Source of the DNA: Meconema thalassinum
Lineage: Eukaryota > Arthropoda > Insecta > Orthoptera > Tettigoniidae
Reading direction: 5' to 3'
DNA: 64,000 nucleotides
Assembly: GCA_946902985.2 (NCBI GenBank)
Contig: OX336388.2
Span: 375,273,387 to 375,337,386, forward strand
Shown: one piece after another, positions 20,418 through 30,912 of the stretch
Numbering within the stretch: position 1 is the stretch's first letter
Layout: each line of letters begins with the position of its first letter
The notes under the pieces: model-generated
Database searches by the model: none
What the model saw: the letters and a program-made list of their open reading frames with translations, nothing else
What the model was told of the DNA's origin: nothing
Made by a program: the position numbers and the translations under genes

Positions 20418-23400
20418 ATGACTGACGGAAATTATGATGGTATAGTGTCGGAAGATGAGACCCTCAGGTTGGAAGGCACTCAATATGCTACTGGGGAAGA
20501 GCTTCGGATCTTTCAGAATACTGGTGATGCTAATGATGCGGCAAATGCTGCTGATGCTGCCACTCAAGGAATGAGAATCCGCAGTTGCAAGGACAGGTTA
20601 ATGGTGGGCACATGGAATGTGCGGAATATGTGAAAATCCACAGCCTGCTTCCAGTCTCCAACCGGGTCAGGAATGGAATGAATGAAGCCCCCATCTAGCG
20701 GCGAGGATATGAACTGTGCCGGCTGCCGAGGCCTGACGCACTCCTCTGGGGCAATGATTAAATGAATGACAGATGAAATGAAATGATAGTGGAGAGTGTT
20801 GCTGGAATGAAATTTTGACAGGGAAAACCGGAGTACCCGGAGAAAAACCTGTCTGCGTCCGTTCAGTCCAGCACAGATCTCACATGGAGTGACCGGGATT
20901 TGAACCACGGATCCAGCGGTGAGAGGCCGGCGTGCTGCCGCCTAAGCCACGGAGGCAATGTGCGGAATATGTATCAAGGCAAATTAGAAATTGTAAAATA
21001 TGAGATGACCCGCTTGAATATTGATATCTTAGGAATTACGATGGAGTAGTTTTGGCCAGTTCGAATCAGGAGAACACATAATAAATTACTCGGGACGTGA
21101 GGAACGGAGACAGCAAGGTGTGTTTTTTTGTAATAAACCAGCGAACTGCTAGAACTGTTCTGGGCTACGACGTCATTAGTGATCGAGTGATGTCCATATG
21201 GTTAAAAGGGCAACCTTTTAATTTGACCATAATAATGGTATATGCCCCAACAACTGATGCTGATGATGTTGATGTGTACTATGCTCAGGATCAAGCAGCT
21301 ATGGATAAGACAAGATGTGTTAGTTCTGATTGGCGATTGGAATGTTTAAGTTGGGAAAGGCAAAGAGGGAAATGTTGTAGGTCTTTATGGCTTGGGTGAT
21401 CGAAACGAGGCTGGACAGCGACTTATCAGTTTTTGCGAATCTAATAACCTTTTCATACCAACACATGTTTCACGCAACCAAAATGTCGGCTGTATACCTG
21501 GACATCACCTGATGGGAAATACAGGAATCAGATCGATTATATAATTGGGTCTAGAAGGTGGCGAAGTTCCATTATAGCAGTAAAATTTGGGTTGGTGCAG
21601 ACTGTGGATCAGATCATGAACTACTGGCATGTACATTACAAGTCAAACTTAGAAGGAATATTAAGGTAGTCCAACACCCAAACTTTGCAAACATTCCCAC
21701 ACTATTTAAAAGATCAGTTAAGATTCGTTTTGAGATCCTAAATCTCCTTGATCGAGAACCTGAGGAAATTTGGTGCGAAGTTAAAGACATTGTTAAGGAT
21801 GAATGTAAGAACAAATAGTCGAGGGTTGAGAAAAAGAGAACGTTACATTGGATGACATCAGAAACTATTAAAATAGCGAAGAGAAGGAAGGAAGCCAAAA
21901 TTCGGAAGGATAGGGAACTCATGACCCTTTTGAATAGAGATGTTCAGAGAAATGTTCGGAAAGATAAGCAGCACTACTATAACAAGATCTGTACTGATTT
22001 GGAAGAAGAAAATAAAAAAAAGTAACATAAGAAAGGTCTTTCAACATATTTCCACCCTAAGAAAGAAGTTTCATTCAAGAATTGGAATGGTCAAAGATGT
22101 TAATGGTAATACGATTAATGATGGTGAAGGGATTAAACAGAGATGGAAAGAATATACAGAGGACTTGTATAGTCTAGAGATAAGACGCGATGACTCATTA
22201 CAAGAGGTGAATTTTGATCTAGAACCTCCTGTGTTAGAAGATGAAGTGAGAATAGCTTTAAAGTCATTGACACAAAACAAGGCCTCAGGAACTGATGGAA
22301 TTCCAGCTGAAATATGGCAAGCAACAGAAGAAACATCTGTTAAAGTTTTAACTGTAATATGTCAACAGATTTGGAAAACATTCACTAGGCCTACAGATTG
22401 GAAACGATCGATCTTTATTCCTATACCCAAAAATGGAGACCTGTTGGATTGCTCCAACTATCGCACAATTGCTCTAGTACCACATGCCAGCAAGGATATG
22501 TTGAAAATCATACAACGAAGAATAGAACAATACATGGAGCGTGATATGTCCGCTACTCAAGCTGGCTTTAGGAATGGTATAGGAACCCGAGACATCATTA
22601 GTGATGTACGTTGGATGATGAAAACGGCAAAGAAATACCAGAAGGAGCTGTACAGGTGCTTTATACATCACAGGAAGGCCTTTAACGAAGATGTGGAATG
22701 TACTTAGACAGATGGGCATACCTGAACATCTCATTGTCCTGATACGTAACCTATATTTGGGACAAGAAGCCAATGTTAAAACTGAGCATGGAGAAACAGA
22801 GTGGTTCCCTATTAGTAAAGGTGTGTGACAAGGCTGTATACTTTCGCCTTACTTATTCTGTAAGCTGAGTACATCATGAGGAAGTCTGGATTGAATGAGT
22901 CACCTCATGGTTTTAAGATTGGTGGATTAAATATAAACAACTTGAGGTATGCAGATGACACCACTTTGGTTGCTGAAAGCAAGGAAGAGCTCGAGGATAT
23001 CATTATGAAAGTTAAAGAACAGAGTGAAACCATGGGTTTGTACTTGAATATCAACAAGACAAAACTAATGACAACAGGTTTACCATCAAACATAATGATA
23101 GATAATAAGTTAATTACAGAGGTGAATAGTTTCTGTTTGTTGGGATCAATCATTAGTAGTAGTGGCTCATGCAGTCAAAAGATTCACCGTAGACTTGTCC
23201 TAGGAAGAGCAGCTTTTAAAGGCCTGGATAAGATCTTCAAGTGTTCAGATGTATCTTTGTCTACTAAAATTAGAATGGTTAAGGCACTAGTCTTTCCCAT
23301 AGCTACATATGCTAGCGAAAGCTGGACCATAAGAGAACGAGATAGGAAGTATATTGATGCTTTTGAGCTCCGGTGTTGGAGAAGGATACTGCGTATTCCT

Positions 23401-23721
23401 TGGACAGCCAAGAAGACAAATGTATGGGTACTTCATAAAATCAAACCAGATCTGTCTCTTGAAGCATTGATAACACGATTACAGCTGTCATATTTTGGAC
23501 ACATTATGAGACGTTCTGATTCGTTGGAAAAGACAATTATGCTTGGAAAGGTGGAAGGGTCTCGGAGACGAGGGCGGCCAGCATTGAGAAGGATCGACTC
23601 TATCAAATCCAACATGAATATGTCACTGAAGGATCTGAAGTATATGGCTGAAGACCGAATCATATGGAGACAGTCCATCCTTGCAGTCGCTAGGAGTCGA
23701 CGCCGACTTGATGGCACCTGA
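20418..23721 (+). pseudogene. RTE-type LINE A: endonuclease plus reverse transcriptase, decayed
   Basis: This is a nearly complete LINE polyprotein in several frames. The N-terminus has MVGTWNVRNM (endonuclease motif), then VYAPTTDADD, a GDW motif, and GADCGSDHELLACTL (the endonuclease SDH motif). A linker follows. The RT has KASGTDGIPAEIW, FIPIPKNGDLLDCSNYRTIA, KGV.QGCILSP and LRYADDTTLVAES with an intact YADD. The C-terminus is ETWTIRERDRK..., SYFGHIMRRSDSLE and ends RSRRRLDGT. Breaks include a SINE at 20632, frameshifts near 21050, 21400 and 22690, and GV-stop-QGC at 22828. It ends in (ATC)n at 23723-23745, typical of RTE tails. Confidence 0.93.
20632..20956 (-). mobile_element. tRNA-derived SINE (family S1) inside LINE A
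   Basis: On the minus strand it has box A TGGCTTAGGCGG near 20950 and box B GGTTCAAATCCCGG near 20905, then a body ending near 20632. An exact 16-bp target duplication AATGTGCGGAATATGT lies at 20616-20631 and 20957-20972. It splits the endonuclease right after the NVRNM codons. Other copies are at 35377, 49200 and 63797. Confidence 0.95.
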
Positions 23722-23745
23722 TCATCATCATCATCATCATCATAA

Positions 23746-24872
23746 AAGAAACATATATAGTACTGTAGTGGCAGTTAGTTGCAGCTAAAGGGACTTTTGG
23801 TCCTAATTGCAATTAACGTAAAACAAATAAATTTCAATTTCAATTTCATATGCAGTGATCTACTATGCTTCTTTTAATAATACATTTAGTAGGATGAACT
23901 TAACTGATATTGCAACTCTTCAGTCAAACAAGACCCTACTCCTAATTACTGGGACATGCGAAGAAATAACTTTATTGTCATTAGTGGTTGTTTGGGGGTG
24001 ACGGGTGAAATGGTGCTGTGTGGAAAATGTTACTCTACACCTATTCTCAGAATTCCTGCTGGCAGGATCTACTGGTCAGTTCTTGTGAAATAAGACAGAA
24101 AAAGTACGAGTCTTCTTATTCTTGAATGGTCGTGGGAGCTGTCTGCCTATGATAGGCTCATGGATATGAGGATAGTAATAATTGTTATAGAACATTAAAC
24201 ATAAATATTTCAATCAGAGCCGGCGCCCCCCTTAATCACTCTCTGACACCCCCCACAGGGGATGCGCCCCTCACTTTGAGGACCTCTGCTCGGTTGACAG
24301 GGTGAGGACATAAATGAGCGCCTAGAATAATGAAAGACTTATTTCATTATGGCGCCCATTCAGTCGAAATTTTACATGAATGTTGGATCGTCGTTGACTT
24401 CGTTGATCAATTAATAAATCTCACGATCCGTGTTGACATGAGGTTCATGTCCGCAATGTATTCCCCATCCCGTGAGTTGCTGGAAGCCTTGCTAGCTATA
24501 TTCTGCATGAAATGACTCTGTGTTTCCGGAATGTACAGGTCTGACGTTTGTTTTTGAACGGTGCTTGCTTGTTGCGTAGAGGTCTCCGACCAGCTAGGAA
24601 GCCCTCTTATTGTGAGCAGTAATGACTGACGCACGATCCGAAGGATATAGGAAAGAAGGAAGGAAGTTGAACGGTTAGCACAGTGGATGCGCGGATTTCA
24701 CGGCCACCGGCCAAAAATAAATGTCAGACCTATACCCTGTCAATCTTCGTATTTTGTTAACTTATCGTAAAATGGTTGCAATCTTTCTCCCCTGACGTGT
24801 TCCTGCTGGGACGAAGGAGGAATCAGATTTAGTTTATTTTGTGTCGAGTGAATAGCCTTCACCTGATTCCAT
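23746..24872. other. Unassigned intergenic sequence
   Basis: Low-complexity AT-rich start with CAATTTCAATTTC repeats at 23830-23850. The rest has only short unrecognised ORFs (24330-24515 and 24407-24634). No RNA gene or repeat was identified. Confidence 0.4.
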
Positions 24873-25183
24873 ACCGACAGAGGTGGCTACGCTCGCTAAA
24901 GCGCAGCGCTAGGCTATGGGGCCAAGCTCTCTGCTGACTCGGTAGACGTGGGTTCGAGCCCCACCGTCGGCCGTCCTTGAAATAGTTTTCCGTGGTTTCC
25001 CCATTTTCAACTCCAGGCAAATGCCTAGACGGTACCTTCTGCCAGGCCACGGCCGCTTCCTTCCACATCCTTGCCCACTTTCATCCATTCATCTCATCTC
25101 TCATCCCGGCGCGCAGGTCGCCCACGGGCCTCGACTGGAAATACCTGCACTAGGCCACTCAGGAGGCCACACGACAAAAATAA
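24873..25183 (+). mobile_element. tRNA-derived SINE (family S4) with target duplication
   Basis: The head has GTGGCTACGCTCGCTAAAGC and box B GTGGGTTCGAGCCCC. The core is GTTTTCCGTGGTTTCCCC and CCAGGCAAATGC, and the tail is CAGGTCGCCCACGGGC and CCACACGACAAAAA. A 10-bp direct repeat CTGATTCCAT (24863-24872 and 25184-25193) brackets it. A second copy lies at 53297 and a fragment at 33073. Confidence 0.93.
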
Positions 25184-25204
25184 CTGATTCCATGTTGTTT
25201 GTGT

Positions 25205-25386
25205 AAGTGGTTAAAACAGTGGACACAGATCTTGATGATGATGATAATTGTTGTTTTAAGGGGCCTAACATCTAGGTTATCGGCCCCTATGGACACAGAT
25301 CAGGCGGACAGACCAGTGGTATTGAGTAGACTCGCTCTGAAATTCTCAAACGCAGGCGACCGACCACAAATGGCCGGTCTTATAAT
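25205..25386. repeat. Short dispersed repeat with ATG microsatellite
   Basis: (GATGAT)n is followed by AATTGTTGTTTTAAGGGGC and CTAGGTTATCGGCCCC. The same unit is at 41446-41505 and, inverted, at 52079-52144, so it is a mobile SINE tail-like unit. The rest is unassigned up to the hAT target site at 25379. Confidence 0.6.
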
Positions 25387-25827
25387 TAGGGCTCGGATTT
25401 TTACGTAAATAATTTTTTTTTAAGTAAATACATATTTTAAGCATTTTCTTCTATAAATACATAAATTCCTGCATTTCACTTATTAGCACATAAGAAGACA
25501 TGATATTTACATTTTTTAAATCAGTATGCTAGATCTTTGAGTTTATTGCATTTTTGTTCTGTGTTACTTCAACGTGGAAGAACCTGGGACTTATCTATTC
25601 TTCATGCAGAGCGTATGTCAGCTTGCAACTGTGTTATTCTTAACTTGTCGCCCCGCACCACTCACTGTGGAAGCCGGGGATTTCCTTGTCCATAGCCATA
25701 TTGCACCACGAGCTAGACCTCCACCCTCCACCCTCCCCCCCCCCCCCCCCCCCCCCCAGCTACCTGGAACCAGTGTCACTCACATGCAGTTCATTTCTGG
25801 CACTGTGAAGTGTAAGGCACTTCAATG

Positions 25828-26055
25828 ATGCCTGAAGTAAAAGTAACTGCAAGTTAACGTCTGCAGCAGTATGTTGCAGAATTAAAAGATAATTTTACTT
25901 CTGATGGGGGCGTTCTGTTCTACCAACCATGTGGGAAAGCAATCAAGGCTGAACAGCGATCTCAAGTTACACAACACCTCAAGGGCAAGAAACATATTGC
26001 CGCAGTTTCGCGCCTTCAGAAGAAGTGTTTCGCGATAATCGTCGGCCATTTGTGA
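25828..26055 (+). pseudogene. CGGBP1-like BED zinc-finger fragment in hAT element
   Basis: The frame from 25828 reads MPEVKVTAS, a stop, then LQQYVAELKDNFTSDGGVLF, then CGKAIKAEQRSQVTQHLKGK and KH. The DGGVLF, CGK and QHLKGKKH order matches the N-terminal DNA-binding part of CGGBP1-like proteins, which derive from hAT transposons. The first zinc-binding cysteine is replaced by tyrosine and an early stop is present, so it is not functional. Its location inside a hAT element supports the assignment. Confidence 0.6.
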
Positions 26056-26222
26056 TGGACAACCTGAAGGTGTATCTCGTTGTGTATTGTAATTCATGAT
26101 CAGTCAGTGAGACCTAGCATAAATTGCATTCGTGAGTACTGCATATTGCTTATATTCACAGTAATACATTTAATTATAATTAAATATGTTTTCCTTTTTT
26201 GTCACATATTTCAGTTTTTTTA

Positions 26223-29200
26223 TATATATACACCGCGGACAGGCCAACAAGGACCACGCAAATATCACTTCTTTATAGGTCTAGTTTCCTTCTTTCTCTT
26301 CCAGAAGTCTTTCATCCTGGTCGACTGTGCAGCTCTTCTTTCAGCAGTCCATTCTCCTCTGTTGAGATTTTTCTTCTCCCCGACAAGAATTTTGAGACCA
26401 AAAATTTTTTTTCTGTACTCTATTCGATTTAGACAATCTTCTTCAGTAATTTTGAATTTTTGAAGTTCTTCTTTCATTTGTTTTACATAGCCTCCTTGTC
26501 CTTTATAGTTCCAGATTTTATCAAAAATTTGTTTGTTTAACCTTGAGCAATCCATGCGGACCATATGTCCGTAGAACTGAAGTCGCCGTTTTCTGATCAT
26601 CACTTCAAGGTTGTCGATTTTACTATAAATTTCTGCATTCGATCTCAGTCTATAACCTTCCTGTGTTTTCCTAGGACCATAAATCCTTCTTAAAATTCTT
26701 CTTTCTATCTTGAGCAAATTCTCCATTCCGGTTATATTTGTAGTTTCCATGCCGTACAAGATGACTGGTCTAACAACAGTATTAAAATGTCGTAATTTTG
26801 CATTGATAGACAGGTTCTTTTTATTGTATATATTTTTTGTACAAAAATTTAATCTTTCCAATTTCCCTTTTTTGTTCTCGATTGCCAATTTATCCGTCCC
26901 ATTGCTACTAATTATTTCTCCAAGATATTTAAATCGGTCAGTGACCCTGGTGCTCCCATAATTTGTTTTTATCATTTTCTTAGTGTATTTCTGATCACTT
27001 GTCATCATCTCTGTTTTTACCAACGAAATCTGTAAGCCCGCTTTTTCCGCCGTTTCTTTTAACTGATCAATTTGGTTAATAGCTTCTTGTTCTGATTCAG
27101 CAAACAACGCTACGTCGTCAGCAAATGCTAAACCTTTGACTCTGAGGTTCTTATTCTTTGTACCAATTTTAGCACTTGAATCGTTCTTCTCCCAAAACGT
27201 CCTCATGACTTTATCCAAGACCAAATTGAAAAGCAGTGGTGATAGACTGTCCCCTTGTCTTAGCCCAGTTTTTACCTCGAAGGGCTCGCTAACTTCATTT
27301 AAAAATTTGACTCTGGAAATCGTATTAGTTAATGTAAGTTTTATTAAATTTATGGTTTTTTGATCAACTTGGTATTCCTTCAATGTGTCAAAAACAGTAT
27401 CCCTATCCACTGAATCATACGCTTTCTGAAAATCAACGAATGAGATAAAGATATTCTTTGGCCTGTTGTTGTAATATTTTAATATCAATTTTAAACTAAG
27501 AATTTGTTCTGCACACGATCTATTCCTTCTGAAACCTCCTTGGAACTCGCCAAGCTGTGGTTCGATCTGTGGTTCAAGTCTGTTTAAAAGTAGTTTGGCA
27601 AATATTTTATATGTGACAGACAACAATGAGATCCCCCTATAACTATTGACATCAATTTTTGAGCCTTTTTTATGTAGTGGATGAATTAAGGCGATTAACC
27701 AGTCTTCTGGAATTGCTTCCTCAATCCAAATTTTCTGGAATAGATTTGTCGTCGCTATTAAAAATTCATCATCTACAAGCTTCCACATTTCTGCAATTAT
27801 TCCATCTTTGCCTGAGGCTTTATTGTTTTTAAGTGAGTTGATAATACATTTAACTTCATTTACATCTGGGGGCGTAGAGTCAAAATTTTGTGTTGTAAAT
27901 TTGAAACTCAACTTGTCTGTCGGTTTTGGACAATTTAACAACTTCTCAAAATACGCAGCCAAGATATCACAATTTTCCTTGTTGTTTAATGCTAGCGTAC
28001 CATCTTCCCTTTTGAAATTTAAACTCGGCGCTGAATATCCAGTGATTTCATTCTTAAATGCTCTATAAAACAATCGGGTGTCATTTTTCTTAAAATTGTC
28101 GTCCATTTCCATTATTTGGTCCTTCATATATTTTCTTCGAATCGTTCTTAAAGTCTGGTGGGCCATTTTCCTTAATCTTTGTACTTCCTCTAAATTTTCT
28201 GGAGTCTTGTTCCCGTTCCACTTGTGCCAAGCACAATGTCTTTCTTTGATCACTCTTTCACATTGTTCATTCCACCAAGCATGTTTCCTATAAAAGTTCA
28301 ACGGTGCAATTTCCTGAGCTGGTTCAAGAAGGTTATTAGTAACATCATTCCAATTGGTTGGTATTTTAAGTTTTCCTTGAAATTCTATCCTTTTTTCATT
28401 TGTAAGAACCTCTCTATTAATTTTCGGAATTTTAATTCTAGTTGTATTTTGTTTGCGTGTAAAAGGTATGAAATTCATCTTGATTTGAGAAAGGTAATGA
28501 TCTGAAGTTACATTAATGGATTTTCTGACCTTGACATTTTGAATTTCTTTGAAACAATTTCGAGAGATAGCTACATGATCTAGTTGAAACTCACCCAGCA
28601 ACGCATTTGGGGAGACCCATGTTTTCTTTTTACTTGGTTTTGCTTTAAAATGTGTGGACATAATCTTTAAGTTTAGATGTTCACAGAGTTTAACCAATCT
28701 CTCACCATTCCTGTTGGTTCTATTGTGAGCGGGATATTTACCTATTATATCAGAAAATTTTCTCTCAGATCCAAGCTGAGCATTGAAATCTCCAAGTAAA
28801 ATTTTTACATGATTAGAAGGAATTTTGAGAATTTCGGCTTCTAACTCGTCCCAAAATTCATCAACTTTCTCTGGATTCGTTTTATTATCCTTATTTATAG
28901 GAGCATGGGCGTTGATTAGCGTGTATCTCTTATTGAGAGATTTTATAGTTAGAAAAGATAGTCTGGCATTCACACTTCTAAAAGCGATAACTGCGTCCAA
29001 AAATTTCTTGTTGACCATAAAAGCTGTTCCAAGATGTGGCATGTTCTTCATCACTCTCTTCCCAACTTTTCCTTTGAAAATTCGGAAGTTGTCAGATTCA
29101 AAGGTGTCCTCATCCAAGAACCTGGTCTCTTGAAGGGCTAATATTGTAATGTGATGTCTATGAAGTTCTGTTGTTAGTTGTTTTAATTTTCCAACCTGAA

Positions 29201-29570
29201 TTAAGGAATTCACATTGTATGTTCCAAAAAAATATTTTCTCATTTTCTTGAATCTTGAACTGTTCTTGTGGTGCTCCGATTCACCATAATGTAACCCTAA
29301 ACTGCTAGGCACCCTGGAATCCGATTTACGCCTAGCATTGTCTTCAGGGTAATCATGACCAATAGAAGCTAAATCCATGATATTAAAGTAAATGTGGGTT
29401 GGACAAAGTCCAACGTTATACAACTAAGATTGTGAGTCCTAGAGGTTGCCTCAAGATGTGTTCTGGCTCTTATTTTACGGCTTAAGCCAACCCTCCTCCT
29501 TTCTCCGGGCTTGGGACCGGCAACAGAAACTACTGAGCTACTCAATCCACCCAGTAGATCCTGCAGGCGG
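26223..29570 (-). mobile_element. Full-length RTE-type LINE B with target duplication
   Basis: The element is 3348 bp on the minus strand: a 5' UTR of about 147 bp (29570-29424), one long ORF (29423-26265), and a short 3' UTR ending in (TATA)n at 26223-26231. An exact 10-bp duplication AGTTTTTTTA is at 26213-26222 and 29571-29580. The A/T-rich target and the short simple-repeat tail fit RTE-type target-primed reverse transcription. It inserted into the hAT element at 25387-29633, so it is younger than that element. Confidence 0.95.
26265..29423 (-). CDS. RTE LINE polyprotein: AP-like endonuclease and reverse transcriptase, intact
   Basis: 1052 codons without a stop. The endonuclease spans roughly residues 65-315: GTYNVNSL, LALQETRF (about 95, catalytic glutamate), LINAHAPI, LLGDFNAQLGS (about 211), LGEFQLDHVAIS and TSDHYL (about 307). 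The RT spans roughly 520-850: ASGKDGIIAEMWK, IHPLHKKGSKIDVNSYRGI, FVDFQKAYDSVD (about 664), GLRQGDSLSPLLFN (about 724) and LAFADDVALFAES (about 769, catalytic DD kept). The C-terminus has RRLQFYGHMVRMD (about 952) and ends WKRKKETRPIKK. Length and domain order match a complete RTE ORF2. An alternative start is M16. It is likely the source-type copy of a young family; activity is not proven. Confidence 0.96.
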   Translation of the reverse strand: MYNVGLCPTHIYFNIMDLASIGHDYPEDNARRKSDSRVPSSLGLHYGESEHHKNSSRFKKMRKYFFGTYNVNSLIQVGKLKQLTTELHRHHITILALQETRFLDEDTFESDNFRIFKGKVGKRVMKNMPHLGTAFMVNKKFLDAVIAFRSVNARLSFLTIKSLNKRYTLINAHAPINKDNKTNPEKVDEFWDELEAEILKIPSNHVKILLGDFNAQLGSERKFSDIIGKYPAHNRTNRNGERLVKLCEHLNLKIMSTHFKAKPSKKKTWVSPNALLGEFQLDHVAISRNCFKEIQNVKVRKSINVTSDHYLSQIKMNFIPFTRKQNTTRIKIPKINREVLTNEKRIEFQGKLKIPTNWNDVTNNLLEPAQEIAPLNFYRKHAWWNEQCERVIKERHCAWHKWNGNKTPENLEEVQRLRKMAHQTLRTIRRKYMKDQIMEMDDNFKKNDTRLFYRAFKNEITGYSAPSLNFKREDGTLALNNKENCDILAAYFEKLLNCPKPTDKLSFKFTTQNFDSTPPDVNEVKCIINSLKNNKASGKDGIIAEMWKLVDDEFLIATTNLFQKIWIEEAIPEDWLIALIHPLHKKGSKIDVNSYRGISLLSVTYKIFAKLLLNRLEPQIEPQLGEFQGGFRRNRSCAEQILSLKLILKYYNNRPKNIFISFVDFQKAYDSVDRDTVFDTLKEYQVDQKTINLIKLTLTNTISRVKFLNEVSEPFEVKTGLRQGDSLSPLLFNLVLDKVMRTFWEKNDSSAKIGTKNKNLRVKGLAFADDVALFAESEQEAINQIDQLKETAEKAGLQISLVKTEMMTSDQKYTKKMIKTNYGSTRVTDRFKYLGEIISSNGTDKLAIENKKGKLERLNFCTKNIYNKKNLSINAKLRHFNTVVRPVILYGMETTNITGMENLLKIERRILRRIYGPRKTQEGYRLRSNAEIYSKIDNLEVMIRKRRLQFYGHMVRMDCSRLNKQIFDKIWNYKGQGGYVKQMKEELQKFKITEEDCLNRIEYRKKIFGLKILVGEKKNLNRGEWTAERRAAQSTRMKDFWKRKKETRPIKK

Positions 29571-29641
29571 AGTTTTTTTAATACATAAAAATAAATATTT
29601 TCCCGATTTTAGCACCTAAAACTCCGAGCCCTACTTATAAT

Positions 29642-30801
29642 TAGCACAAAAAAATGACAGCCGATATATTTACGTCAGGAAAAGACTTGCTGCGCATGCG
29701 TACAGTCGAAAAACCCACCCCACCATCGTCCCTGCCCAACGGTGCGCAGACAATACATTTCAGCCGGATAGGGACGTGGATATAGAAACGATGGGTGAGT
29801 CCTGTAAATCTATAGTTACTAACCCCGTAGTAAAGTAAAGGCCTTGGGAGGGAAGGTACTGGACCATAGTGAATTCATACTCAGAGGGCAATTGTCTGAG
29901 ACCATCTTCGAACCCCAGAACCCAGAAATAATACTAAGGTGATCGGGTAAAATCATAATATATTCACAATAAACATGCATACAAATTAACAAAACACTTA
30001 CAAATCAAGATGTGGATTCTGACATCAAATATTTGTTCCTTCCAGTTGACTGTAATACATATTTTAGCAATCCAGCCAAGTTGTTACGATGAAGTAAATA
30101 AGCGTTGCTTTCAAACTATCATCTGTTGTCATTATGAGAATCCAAGCCAAATAATTAAGAGGATGACGAATTAAATATTCAATAGTTTCATAATGCACCT
30201 GCATAATGCATCATACAGTATTTCATGCATTTCCACACAAATAAATAATTAATTAATTCTCGAGACAGTACATGTCACAAAGCTAGGCCTACGCTCGTTA
30301 TAATATCCAAAGTAATACGTTGCCTAAAACTGAAGAATTAATGTCTTCAAAACACAAAATATACGGAGCTAATCCAATTTACGTGTTTTCACCTCAATGG
30401 CTATCAGAAATCTCTTTTTTATTAACAACAGATGATCACACATAGTTAAAAACAATACGACAGTAGCCATCATGAAAAACAGAAGAAAAACGATCACCGT
30501 ACTAGGGCTATCGACATCAAAATAAATCCTACATTAATAAATATTCCACAGACCATAAGGCATACTACTTGTAATTAAAATGCATTTTTACAATTAACTG
30601 AAAACAGAAAACAAATCATTAATTACACAAAGAAAATATGAGTGTCAGTTAGCCTACCAGAGTGAATACCCGAGGATGACATTAAGTTTGAAAGTATAAC
30701 CTTGAAAGGCCCTGTCATGCAACGTAGGAAAATACAAAATAAATACATTTACCTTGCCAGTCGATACAGTCACAAGTACTTACGATGACAAAATAGCCTA
30801 C
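29642..30801. other. Unassigned, low-repeat sequence
   Basis: No transposon motif was recognised. It is AT-rich and could be intron or intergenic DNA next to the candidate exon at 30802-30912. Confidence 0.4.
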
Positions 30802-30912
30802 CTTAATTCCACAATATACGAAGCATATCCAGACGTTTATCTCCAGTAAGGTTACAATAGGTAACCAGTCAATAACTTGACGAAGAGGGATAATATCATT
30901 CAATATTTTCAC
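30802..30912 (-). CDS. Candidate 5' coding exon with hydrophobic segment
   Basis: On the minus strand an ATG at 30912 opens 37 codons with a hydrophobic stretch (LPIVTLLEINVWICFVY, about residues 17-33), consistent with a signal anchor. The frame reaches AAG|GTAGGC at about 30801, a plausible splice donor, then continues open to 30715. No transposon homology is seen and the surroundings are repeat-poor. I do not recognise the protein. This could be the first exon of a host gene running toward lower coordinates, or chance. Confidence 0.2.

Larger units (their letters stand above)
25387..29633. mobile_element. hAT element carrying a LINE insertion
   Basis: The ends are TAGGGCTCGGATTTTTA at 25387 and the complement of TAGGGCTCGGAGTTTTA at 29633. 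An exact 8-bp duplication CTTATAAT is present at 25379-25386 and 29634-29641. Without the LINE (26223-29570) and its duplication it is about 0.9 kb. It holds a decayed BED/CGGBP1-like zinc-finger reading frame at 25828-26055 and a poly-C run at 25734-25757. No hAT transposase catalytic domain is left. Confidence 0.9.

Noticed and set aside
20564..20908. Minus-strand 114-codon ORF starting MVQIPVTPCEICAG, repeated at 35261-35647
   Set aside because: Same sequence in two S1 SINE copies; it translates the SINE itself. Recurrence reflects copy number, not a gene.
26080..28505. Several plus-strand ORFs of 71-127 codons
   Set aside because: All are shadows of the 1052-codon LINE ORF on the minus strand.
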